DNA from: Mytilus edulis
Taxonomy: Eukaryota; Mollusca; Bivalvia; Mytilida; Mytilidae
DNA length: 64,000 bases
Direction of reading: 5' to 3'
Assembly: GCF_963676685.1 (NCBI RefSeq)
Contig: NC_092356.1
Coordinates: 41,627,601-41,691,600 of the forward strand
This document shows positions 36,679 through 48,528 of the stretch, piece by piece. Positions within the stretch are counted from its first letter, which is position 1. Each line of letters opens with the position of its first letter. The position numbers were made by a program, and so were the translations under genes. A model generated the notes under the pieces. The model did no database searches. It saw nothing but the letters and a program-made list of their open reading frames with translations, and was not told the origin of the DNA.

Positions 36679-36733
36679 ATGGCTATCTTCAATCTTTTAT
36701 TGAAAACGTTACTGACCAATTTGATTTCATTGG
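36679..36733 (+). CDS. YWTD gene exon 1 (signal peptide)
   Basis: ATG then [17 protein letters not shown], hydrophobic, with donor TTGG|gtgagt, phase 1. The leftover G joins AT at 41222 to make an Asp codon, giving ...[12 protein letters not shown]. The phase match across a 4.5-kb intron supports the join. Confidence 0.65.
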
Positions 36734-39700
36734 GTGAGTTATATAACATTATACATTACAACATTTACAAAACTTTCAACGGCAAAAAGTATTTTTAGAT
36801 GGCTATAAAACATTTTTCTTTTCTTCCAAAAGTAGGTTAATGTTTGCTAGAAATAATCAGCAGACATAATACACCAAATCTTTTCAGATATTAGTCTTAC
36901 ATCTTTACGCTTAAATCTTATGCCTTCTGTATTATATAGAAAATCTAACATTCCGTATTCCTGTGACAAACAAAAGGGTATTCTTTTGTAAACACAAAAT
37001 TTTAGGATTAGTTTTAATCAAACAGAAAAACGAGAACGTCAAACTGTAGATAAGTCATAGTGTCTCAGGACTCTTTCCGAACGCAATCGATGACACTGAA
37101 ATGGGTTAAAGCACGAGCCGGTGTATACAATTCAAGTACTTGCAAAAGAGGTGCTTAAGATACTAGAGGAACATTCAAACTCATAGATCTGAAATAAACT
37201 GATAACGCCATGCTCATAAGAGAAAAGGACAAACAGACAAATACAAGCACACAAGAAACAACATAGAAAACTAAAGACTAAGCGTTTTGTTTTTGTACGG
37301 TCATCATAGCAGCAAACTAGTTGGTGGTGGTTATAGGTAAATACCTCACTAAAAGTTATAATTTGAACAATCTTCTTCAACCAAAGCCGCGCGCTTCAAA
37401 GAGGGTTTAATAGTTAATAATTACGTCATGATCACATCTCAGCTCATGACCTCTCTGAATATCTTTAATGTATTGGCTTCCAAAACTATGTACACAACTT
37501 CTAAATTTCGATTTATCTTGGCGTCTTGTAAATGTTCTTAGATTTATTTTTCTGTTTGGTTACTACAAAACAAGCTATTTATTATTGAAATAAAGCTTTT
37601 CCAAATATAAATGAATTCAGGTATTGTTTGATGTTATGAATAAATCAAGTGCTTCTGATGGTTCGGTCATTTTGCTTGAAGTTTTAAATCTGTTTATTAC
37701 ATAACCACATCATTATTTCCAATAGAAGTGTTCTTGCTTATTTGAATGGTCCCTCATAAAATCGGATTGCAGAAATATTAGCTACAACTCAAACGAGTGT
37801 GATGAGTAGAATGAATAAGGAAAATAATCTTAATGCAAATGTAATGAGGTAATTACATTATAGATGTAATTTTTCTTAAAACATACGTTTCAGCTGTTGA
37901 TATTATTGAGGGGAGGGGGGCACATTATTGGCAGTATTTGTATATATATTCTTGCGAGAGCTTATGGTGTCCTTTTTAAAACAGATTTCTTTTTATAAAT
38001 CACAATTTATTGACAAACTAATCAAAGACGCGTTTAAAAATAATTGATGAATTTGAAAACACTTAGTTGCAACTGTATCACATATAAAGGAAACAATCAG
38101 AAATACACAACCAATGAAATTGGGACATGCATATGCATAAGGTTGTTTGGTTTAAGATGTGTGTGAGCGCTTAACCCTCCACTAACTTGGGACAGTGGTG
38201 TTACACCACAACATGAGATCAAACTTAAAATATGGCTTAACTCATAGCATATTTCTCTTAATTTGAAAGGCTAATGACACGTCGTTAAAACCCCATAGCC
38301 CCGGTGTTGCTAACCATATACCGGAACGTTGCTACCTATTTACACGAGGAGCCACCAACGTGTTTCCTAGATTTGTTGTTGTGCCCGTGAAAATTGAATT
38401 TTGTCGATTATCCAGGATGTCTGTAATTGAATATGTAATTCCAAACGATTTTAGTATCTTAGTAAATGCATCACCTGACTATCACGTCGTCAATGAATGG
38501 AACTTTGACCTAGTAAAGTCTCATTATAATAGATATTAGAAAATGTGGTATGAGTGCCAATTATACAACTTTCCATCCAAGTCTCAATTTGTAAAAGTAA
38601 AACATTTGCAAATGAGCGAGGTGTTAGATTATATATTCATATTGACCTAGGGTCATATTCATACATCATTTCCCATAGTCCATTGTGCCTTACTTTTTTC
38701 TCCTGATCACATGACAATCTTTCAAAATGAAAGTCAAAATACCAAAATCGGTGGGTCACTGTGAAAACTGTCTAAATATGAGAAAATAAAGGGTGGGAGG
38801 TAGGTGAAACTTACCTCCATTTGCAAATTAAATATATATTTAGGACAAAGACATGATAATGTGATATGAATATATAAACACTACTACGAACAATACCTTA
38901 ACACATAGCTGGATTTTTAAAGAGCTAGTTGAAAAAGTGACCTCACATATACCATACCCAAACGGGATTCGAACTCACCTAAATTCGAGGTAAACTAGCT
39001 ACCACAAACCACCCTCTGAAAATATTTTTCGAAACATCTTTTTAGCTCTTATTCTATAATATAAAAATACATGTAAAATTGTAACTTAAATAAGTGAGAG
39101 AAAAACATATATTTTTAGTAATGTTAATGGTAAATGTAACACTATTGATTGTGGTATTAAATATTCTTATATTACTTTTATTGGTGGGTACGTTCAAATT
39201 CTCAGGTAAAGTTTTTATGCTCACACATTGTTGTCAATAAGATTTAATTTAATGTGACTGTATGAGTTTGAGCTTCTCTCTGGTATCTTTCATACAGGCG
39301 ACAGTGTCTAGCCATTAAACCAGATTTAATTAACCATTTTTTACAAATAAAAAATGCCTGTACTAAAAAGTTAAATCATAAAAGTACTGAACTCCGAGGA
39401 AAATTCAGAAAAGAAAAGTCCCTAATTAAATGGCAAAATAAAAAGTTCAAACACATCAAACTAATGGATAACAACTGTCATATTCCTGACTTTAATGTTG
39501 AAAATGATGGATCAAACCTGGGAAAATTCTAAAGCTTACATTTCCTTTTTGAAATTTCCTTTTTGAAATTTCCTTTTTGAAATTTCCTTTTTGAAATTTC
39601 CTTTTTGAAATTTCCTATGAACTCGATAGTTTTATGAATTAGACTTTTTTCTTTAGATATGCTTTTGTCAGTATAGCTCATAAAGTTACTACACAATGCA

Positions 39701-42700
39701 TTTCGGTCGATTGTTATTGGCAACCAATGTCTCAATTTATTCGTTCCGTACGAAGATAACTATATAATAGCGAGCAATGTATGAACTGTTATGTTCATGG
39801 ATTGATTTGAAAATAATTTTTGATGTAATAAAACTCTTCAAATATGAACAAATTGCAAATTTTAAAGATTTTGATTTTGCATTTATGGAAATATGGTATT
39901 GCAAACTCGTTAACACTTAATTCTCATACACATTCAATTTACTATTCTTCTATACACAAATAAAAAGGAAATTAAAAACCAATTGTTCAGAGAACAATTG
40001 AAGGTCTTTCCATATCAAAGAAATTTTGATAAGAAGATAGTTGTTCATACTGATACGATAAATAATGGTTTAATCATATTTTTAAGTGATATAAAGGAGA
40101 TAATATGCTACTTCCGGTGAAATGAATGTCACTTCCGGTCTAATATGATAGCTTCTTTCACACTGATTCCAAAAATATATAGTTTCTATATACTTTTGTA
40201 TTTAGAATGGGAGATACATGGTCACTTCCGGTTTGTTGGAAGTCATTTTTAGTCTTCAGTAATCAGTTTATGTATCTATATGACAAAATATATGGATTCT
40301 GAGTACTTTTATACGAAAAAATTGAAAAAAAAGGTTACTTCCGGTTTTCTCAAGGTCACTTCCGGTAGTCATTTTTCAAGGTCATTTGTCATGCAACCTT
40401 TTGCACAAGGTCAAATGCCATTAAAATGCACTTAGTTGAAGTTATAATCAAATAACCTCATAACAAGACATTTCAGGGGCACTAACTCCTATTAGATGCT
40501 ATTTAATTGTATCAGACCAAATGTAACATATCTTCATAACTATATAGCAATCATTTTGCACTTGTTCTTTAATATGTACCTTTTCAAGGGTTGGAGAAAA
40601 TGCAAAAACATGGAAAATTCCGAATTTAGAACTTGACCTTGACCTTTGACCTTGACCCCATTTTCTAATAAAGGGCCTAGGGATCTCAAATAAATACATT
40701 ACAGGGTGATACGGTTGACGGTTTATTAGTTAATAACACATATTTAGAAAATAATTTTGTAAAGGTAGATAACTCCTATAAAATTTCATCGAATCGCTTC
40801 GCTCCAAATAAGCCAAATTTTCCTTAGGATGTAACGAACAATTTGTAAAAAGAATTTTGTCGCTATCTTTTTTTGTTACAAAGGAGATGCACTCTGATGA
40901 TAAACAGTGAATAGGGAGATAACTCTTACAAAGAAAAGTGTTCGGCTTAGCAGGGTTAAATGTAAAAGCGCATAAACTGTACGATACAATATGAGAAATA
41001 TCTAAGCGACATATTGCGAAACAAACATTTGTCGCAATATCAAAATTAGGCGGAAGAAAAAAAAAAAAAAAAAAATAATAATAATAATCAGAAGAAATAC
41101 AATAGGTCTTTCCACAGAAAAGTGGAAAGACCTAATTAAATAGAAGCGAAAAAGAAACGTCTCTTGCTTACATTGCACTCTATGCTTGCCATAAAATTGA
41201 TATTTTTGTTTTTATTTATAGATAAACCATCTTTGTTAATAGCTCGAGATGGTGTCAGCATCAAAGAGGAACCTCTTTGGAATACGAAGAAGATTGTTAA
41301 TGTATCACCTTCTTCTGGCCTTCCTGTTTCGGTCGATTATCACTGGGAAAAACAATTCATATACTATTCTGAAGTGCCAGCTGGAGAGTTATATAGGTGA
41401 TGGTTTCCTAAGTTTTCAGAACCGTTAAATTAAACACATGTGATGCAATCCTGTTATGTATATCCTAAACTCAATACTCGTCATAAATTATAGTTGGCGT
41501 ATACCTACATACTTACATATTTTTTTGCAAATGAATAATGTCTTCGAATCAGAAAACTTAATAATAAATAATGAAAGGCATCATAAAACTTAAATTCCTT
41601 GTCAATTTATTCTATTTCTTGTTGATTCCAAATGAGCTAATTTAACTGAAAACTTGATTAGCTGAATGTATATGTGTTTTAACCACTCGCCTAATGAACA
41701 AACTAATTAATTTATGGAGTATTGATAATCACCAAGATGTTGGTTAAAATAAGTATACAAACATGATAGTTTTAATCGTAATAATCGATTAAAAGAATAA
41801 AGGATATTGGATCATTTTATTATTTTTCACCTAAATAATAATATTGTTACACAATGGTCAAAATAAAAGACATTGTTCTCCATTCATTTCTGCTGATGTA
41901 TCACAATTATTGTCGCGTTAAACACTGGGGGTCCATTTATTTTCATAGGTACCATTTTTTGTAGAATGCCGAAAACTTTCCCTTTCGTGGATATGTGATT
42001 TCGTGGTTTTGCTAAATGCTGCATTCAATCTATAGTAAAATTTTAATTCGTGGTAAGCTGTATTCAAGAATAATGAATTCATAATATGTCTCTTTTGGTC
42101 TGCTCACACAATATAACGGAACTTGATACAACTCACTGACAAGTGCAATGTTATCAAATTTTAAGGTTAATTTTTATACATAACTTAGCAGGAAAAGTTC
42201 TGTCTGCGATAAATTACTTATACAGTTTATTATCTATGGATTTTATTATACCTCTTTTCATAAGGGGTCAGTACCAAACAATATACTGTGAATTAATTTA
42301 TGTTAGTTGGAACAATTTTCGTGGATTTCATGGATACAAGGGAATCACGAATTTTTAAAAATATTCAACGAATTACAGATTTTCCAAAGGCTAGAATGCC
42401 GAATCCACGAAATTAAATATCCACATACATGCAAGCATTCCTCAATCCACGAAAATTTCTACCCATGAAAATAAATGAATCCACAGTAAAAAGTAAAATC
42501 ACAAAAATACTGAACTCAGAGGAAAATCCAATCGGAAAGTCCACAATCACATGGCAAAATCAAATGACAAAACACTTAAAAACGAATGGACCAGAAATGT
42601 CATAGTAACGTATCGTGTACGTTCTATTTTTGGTTGTTTTGCATTTATCAATGTTTTTCTTTGATAAGGGATCTATTTTATTGCAGAGTAAAACTTGGAG

Positions 42701-45700
42701 ATGATGGAAGTGTATCACCTAGAGAAAGTATCATCACTACTAAATCTATCGACTTTTCTCAATATGCTGTAGACTGGGTACAGGACAAAATTTACTGGAT
42801 AGACGTTGAGAAGAATGATACTTTGTATGTATCAAATCTTGATGGAACAATGATCAAGACCCTGGCTGTTTTAAATCGAGTCAAAAAGACAAAACCGATA
42901 CTGGATCCGTATAAAAAGTATGTATATCATAGTTTGTTGTATACAATCATTATTATCAAATTACACATGTGACGTTTATTTATTGCTCAAACTTTCCATT
43001 GTTTTTTTCTGCGATTGAAAGTATTTTCTATTGTTCATTTTCATTCAATAGGATGTTTATCCTCATCTATTAAAAAAGTGTTCAGCCATATGTAACGTGA
43101 TATTCGCATAATTGATTCAAATAATTATCTTTCTGCCAAAGAGGTTCGTTTCAGGTGACGACGTTATTTGATGTCAATTGTTGGGCATAACATCTCAATC
43201 AGTACTCTTTTATCTAAGGGATTGAATATCACTGGGGTAAAGCTGATGACCGTAACTGAATTCACGGTCATCCCAAGATGTCGGATGAAAAAATAGGTCA
43301 GTATCTGTATTGTCTGTTACAGTGTTTCTATATCATTTTCTTTACAAAGGAGACATTGATACGATGTAAATTTATAAAAGATTCACACGGAAGTCACAAA
43401 TGACTTCCGAGAAATGTGCATGAAACAGGAAATTCGATTTAAAATAATCTCTAAGATGTAAATTTACATCGTATCAATGTCTCCTTTGTAAAGAAAATGA
43501 TATAGAAACACTGTAACAGACAATACAGATACTGACCTAATTTTTCATCCTACATCTTGGGATGACCGTGAATGTAGTTACGGTCATCAGCTTTACCCCA
43601 GTGATATTCAAAGGGGATAACTTCTGATGACTGCTTCGATTTTTAAATGATAAAATTTATATATATTTTTTTTAGACAGGATTAGATTATGTGCATAATA
43701 TTAGTTACATAGTGTGCTAGTGACCTAATACGGTATATATGGGGTCAGTAAATTCCATATGGGGTGAGAGCGAAGCTCGAACCCCTATATGGAATTTACT
43801 GACCCCATATATACCGTATTACGTCACTAGCACACTATGTAACGAATTGATCTTACCGACTATCTTAACGTGTGAAATTAAGACTAGTGATTCTCAAAAT
43901 GAGCAAGTCTTCAATACTGTTAGCATTAAGAAAATATTTCCATTGATCGTACAAAAACAGATGCCAACAATAACGACTTGTAAGGTTTAAATGTGTTTTA
44001 TGAATTTATTTCAATCTTAATCATCAATTTCTTCGTCTGTTGGAACTTTTAACTTTTTTTCTCAGTACCGTTTTGTTTTTATAAAGGGACATAACACCAT
44101 TACTAACCGTGTATGAAATAAGCTCCGCCCCTTCTTACCTAATATGGAATATAATGGGACGTAACTCCACTACTAACCGTGTATGAGATAAACCCCGCCT
44201 CCCTACTGACCTAATATCAAATATACACGGTTTGCACGCGGACGCTTTTAACCAATCATATTCCTGGAAATGTATAGGAGGTAAGATAACACTTAAGACA
44301 GATGTTTAAAAAATGTCAAACGGAATCATAATTACTTTATGAGCTCAAAGATGAATGGAACCAATTAGCCTATAAAACGTTCTAAATGTATAGAAAAGGA
44401 ATATTTCTGGTAATGGAAATATTATGGACCACATAGTGAATAAAGACAAAAACTTAGTAAAACGGATGATAAATGGCATTGTAGTAATACAATGAACATC
44501 AAATATTTCATTATGAAAAAAAAAAACAGATTTAATTTGCGAATCGTAATTATATCGTATAAAATGAAGTATCTCAAATCCAACAACAATATCCGCAGTT
44601 TGTTATTAACTTGGCTGAATAACTGTCACTGATATTATCCATTGAGTGCCTTACCTCTTTTGCACATTTTATACTAAATGACTGCATATGAGTGGAATAG
44701 TGAGTTTATTTTCCCCGAGGTGCAAATATTGCCATGAGCCGTATGGGCTAACTTGCTCCTGTATATTTGAGCTCCCAAAGTAATTGTGACTGCGCTTGGC
44801 ATTTTTTAAACAACCGTCTTAATTGTTATGCACCGATACTGTGTTTGATCGAAATATATTCCTTTCAGATATATTTATTTTACTTCATCCAATGGAATAG
44901 AGAGAATAGGAATGAACGGCAGGGACAGGAAGGTTATTTATAGCGATATTTTCTTCATAGGAACAGATTTAGGCTCCGATATGGCCATTGGTAAGTTATA
45001 GAATTTTGTGTTTGAATCTTGCGTAAGAAAAACTTTAAGATTATATGATTTAATATGCATAAGCGTTATTTTGAATTGCTTATCACATTGCATTTTGTAT
45101 TTACATGATACGCAACAAAGTAAGGGGTGATTTTAACAGTTGAAACATGCTAAAAAATCAGTTTTCATGAGGAATTGTATCTAAAATATGGTCTTTTGAT
45201 ATTAAATTTACCGTTTAAGATTTTCGCTATGCCATTAAACGTAACTGTTGAAAAACCGATGTGACTATGTTTAAATTGGACAAAGCTTTTCCCCTTGAAA
45301 AGTAAATCAATGGTTTTATTAATTTATTTATCTTCAGCCTTCCTATTAGTTATGTTATGTTTTTTTAACATAAATATTTCTTTAATATTCAGCAAATTAT
45401 TAATTTTTACAAACATACGATAACATTACTAGTTCTTTCGATATTGAATAATCTCGTAAACGACTCTAAATGTTAATCAAAATATTTCAGTTACTGACGC
45501 ACACTTTCACCTTAATGTCTGTTAACGGTCTAACAGTCGTGCAAACTTCTAATATAGGTAACACATTAAAAAAATCTTTATCAACCATGAATCTGCCAAG
45601 TAATACTTTAAACTTAAATATCATATCGTTTATCTACTTTAAGATTTCAAAACTGATCGAATATACTACATAGAAAAAATGTATTCTAGAATTAGCTCGA

Positions 45701-48486
45701 TGAAATCCGATGGTACCGATAACAGAAAAGAATTGTCAAATGTATACAAAAGTAAATTTCTCACATGCTATCAGGCAAGTATTTTGAATAATAGTCAATA
45801 CAGATGTAATAAGATAAGGCAAGAGTGCCATCGAGACATCTTTCCACCAAAGTAACAATTTGTAAAAGTAAACCATAATGTAAAGCACGGTCTTTAACAC
45901 CGAGCTTTGGCTCACACCGAACAACAAGCTAAAAGGACTGTCAAAATGACTAGTGTATTCAAACAGAAAAACCTTCGGTCTTATATATATAAAAGCGAGA
46001 AACACTTATGACCCACATCAACAAACGACAAACACTGGAAATCAGGTTCCTGACTTAGGACAGGTACAAACAAAATCAGTGGGCTAAAACGTTTTAATAT
46101 GCAACAACCTGCACCCATCCGGAAACTATAGTTTAGCATTACAACATAGAAAGACACACTATAAAATATTAACTGGAATGGCTTAACTAAATAAAAAGAC
46201 ATATTTACAAAAAACAAGTGAACCATCACTGAACGAACAAGTTTGATCTCTGACTCACACAAAACAAAATGTCAAAGTTAAATGGTTGGTCCCTTAACGT
46301 TACAAAAACTTATGATTCTAATTCTGACCGAACATCAAATTTAAGTGTAAAGAACCTTATGAGGGTGGTTAATTTCTGTATTCATTATTTTTATTAGACC
46401 GTTGTCTATAATAGATATAGGAAGATGTGGTGTGCGTTCCAATGAGACAACTCTCCATCCAAATAAAAGAAAAAGAAAAAGTAAACCTTTATAGGTCAAT
46501 ATACGGTGTTCAACACGGAGCCTTGGCTCACACCGAACAACAAGCTATAAAGGGCCCAAACCAACGGTCTAATCTATATAAAAAACAAGAAACGAGAAAC
46601 ACGTATAAATTACATAAACAAACGACAACTATTGTACATCAGATTCCTGACTTAGGACATGTGCAATCATTTGCAGCGGGATTAAACGTTTTAATGGATC
46701 CAAACCTTCTCCCTTTTTCTGAAACAATAGCATAACATCACAACATAGAAAACACTATACTTTTCTATACTATGTTGTATTCTAGCCTTATTATTCTCTA
46801 TCTTATATTTTGCTTGCCCCCTATTCTGCACTTTTGAACCATTATTCTCCATTCTGTTAACCCTATCCATACCATTCGCAATGTCCTCTGGGGAAATTTG
46901 TAAGACGAACAAATGTCCTCAAACACACAAAAAATAGTTATTATGTAACTGAATGATTTTATGACAATGGTATCTATCCGAATAAAGATGTCAACATCGA
47001 AAAGTTTTATTTAAGAAAAAAGAAGCTTTAAATCATTGAATAAATTATATGTCATTGTTCAATTTCGCAGGGTAACTTATATTACCTTGGTTCAAAGTAT
47101 GACTTGGACACATTCGTGCGCTACAATCCTTCAACAGGAGCGACAACACAGCAAGACCTTGATAACATTTTGTGGGATTACAGGATATATCATCCGTTCG
47201 CACAGGTATCAGGTAAGTAACTAAAATAGTGAAAAAGGAGAGGGAGTGAGAGAGAAAAAGAGAGAATCAGAGATAAAAAAAAATGTTCATATGATTTATA
47301 TTTTAGTTTTGTTTTTATACGGCTGCCAAAATTTTGACGGGACCTATTACGGTATACAAATGTCCGGCGTTGGTCCGTCTGTCGTCTGTCTGGTTTTCTG
47401 TCTGTCCGTCTGTCTTTTCCGCGTCCACATGTCGCACCGTAACTTGAGAAGCACTTATCGAGTTGTTTCTTATAATAGTCAAACGACCTGTAAACTTTAT
47501 GGTGGAAATAGGATTTAAACTTTTTGAGTTACGGGACAGGGTTGTGATTTTTTCATATGTCGCCCCGTATCTCAAAAAGCGATTCTTGATTATTGCTTAA
47601 AACTTTACACCCTTATTGGTTATATTTATCTAAAGATCTGTATACTTTTTGGTGATGATTCAAAATTTTATTTTATAGTTAATGAGTTCTTTTTAAACAC
47701 GGGGGGAGGGGGTTTCACATGTCGCGCCGTATCTCAGAAACGGTTTATGTTTATTGCTTTAAACTTTACACACTTCTTAGTTATATTAATCTAAAGATCT
47801 GTATATTTTTTGGTGATGATTCAAAATTTATTTTAGAGTTCTTGAGTTTTTGTTATAAAAATAGGGGGTTTTTCACATGTCGCACTGTATTTCAGGGACT
47901 ATTCATGATTATTGCATAAAACTTCACACACAAGGCGAAGAGCGTATCATGCTCTCGTTGCGTAGCTGTTTATAAACTTAGTAAAACAATAGTATTTTGT
48001 TTTTACATTCTTGACACAGCGAAACACCTTATTCAGGTGGTGTTGAAAGGTTGTGTTAAAATCCTGACTACTGAAAAAATAAATAAAACAAAGACTAAAA
48101 AGCTATACATTTTTGAAGATATCATTTGTATTAAGTACAGTTAATAAAATTATGAGCTAAACAAATCTAACTTAAATTAAGCAAAATATAATATAAAGTA
48201 AAACAAAATTCAGAAGATGTAATTTTTTTTTAGAACAAATGACAACGATTAACTCATAAATTGAGGTCATGACATTACTTGTAATCTAATTTCTTGAAAG
48301 ATTTTTCTGTGCTGACATGAATTATCATTGATATTGTTATATTTATAAATTAACTGTTTACAAATTTTGATTTTTTTTAAATTCTTAGGCTTTTCTACCT
48401 CCAGCATAGATTACCTTAGCTGTATTTGGCAACACTTTTAGGAATTTTGGATCTCAATTCTCTTCAACTTCCTACTTTATTTGGCT

Positions 48487-48528
<42 letters not shown>

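Larger units (their letters stand above)
35286..37740 (+). repeat. segmental duplication unit C
   Basis: Aligns with A and B over its length, interrupted by a GATAA microsatellite, a TIR element (35817-36342) and a family E repeat (about 37135-37290). It contains the best-preserved first exon of the downstream gene. Confidence 0.8.

Noticed and set aside
38950..39019. Minus-strand tRNA gene
   Set aside because: A B box is present, but no acceptor stem or anticodon arm can be drawn; kept only as a possible SINE head.
39529..39735. Minus-strand ORF with repeated FKKEISKRK
   Set aside because: Produced by five copies of a 14-bp tandem repeat next to a family C repeat.
41182..41221. Alternative signal-peptide start ([13 protein letters not shown]) for the YWTD gene
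   Set aside because: The stretch is the T-rich polypyrimidine tract before a good acceptor at 41221, and a phase-matched upstream exon exists. It is not fully excluded.
45490..45558. Possible exon between tttcag and ATAG|gtaaca in the YWTD gene intron
   Set aside because: Joined to exon 4 in phase 1 it meets a stop (TGT TAA). Only a different phase would keep it open.
46427..47575. ORFs of 73-102 codons around 46.4-47.6 kb
   Set aside because: They lie in family D repeats and in the reverse GACA element; the real exon here is only 47071-47212 in another frame.
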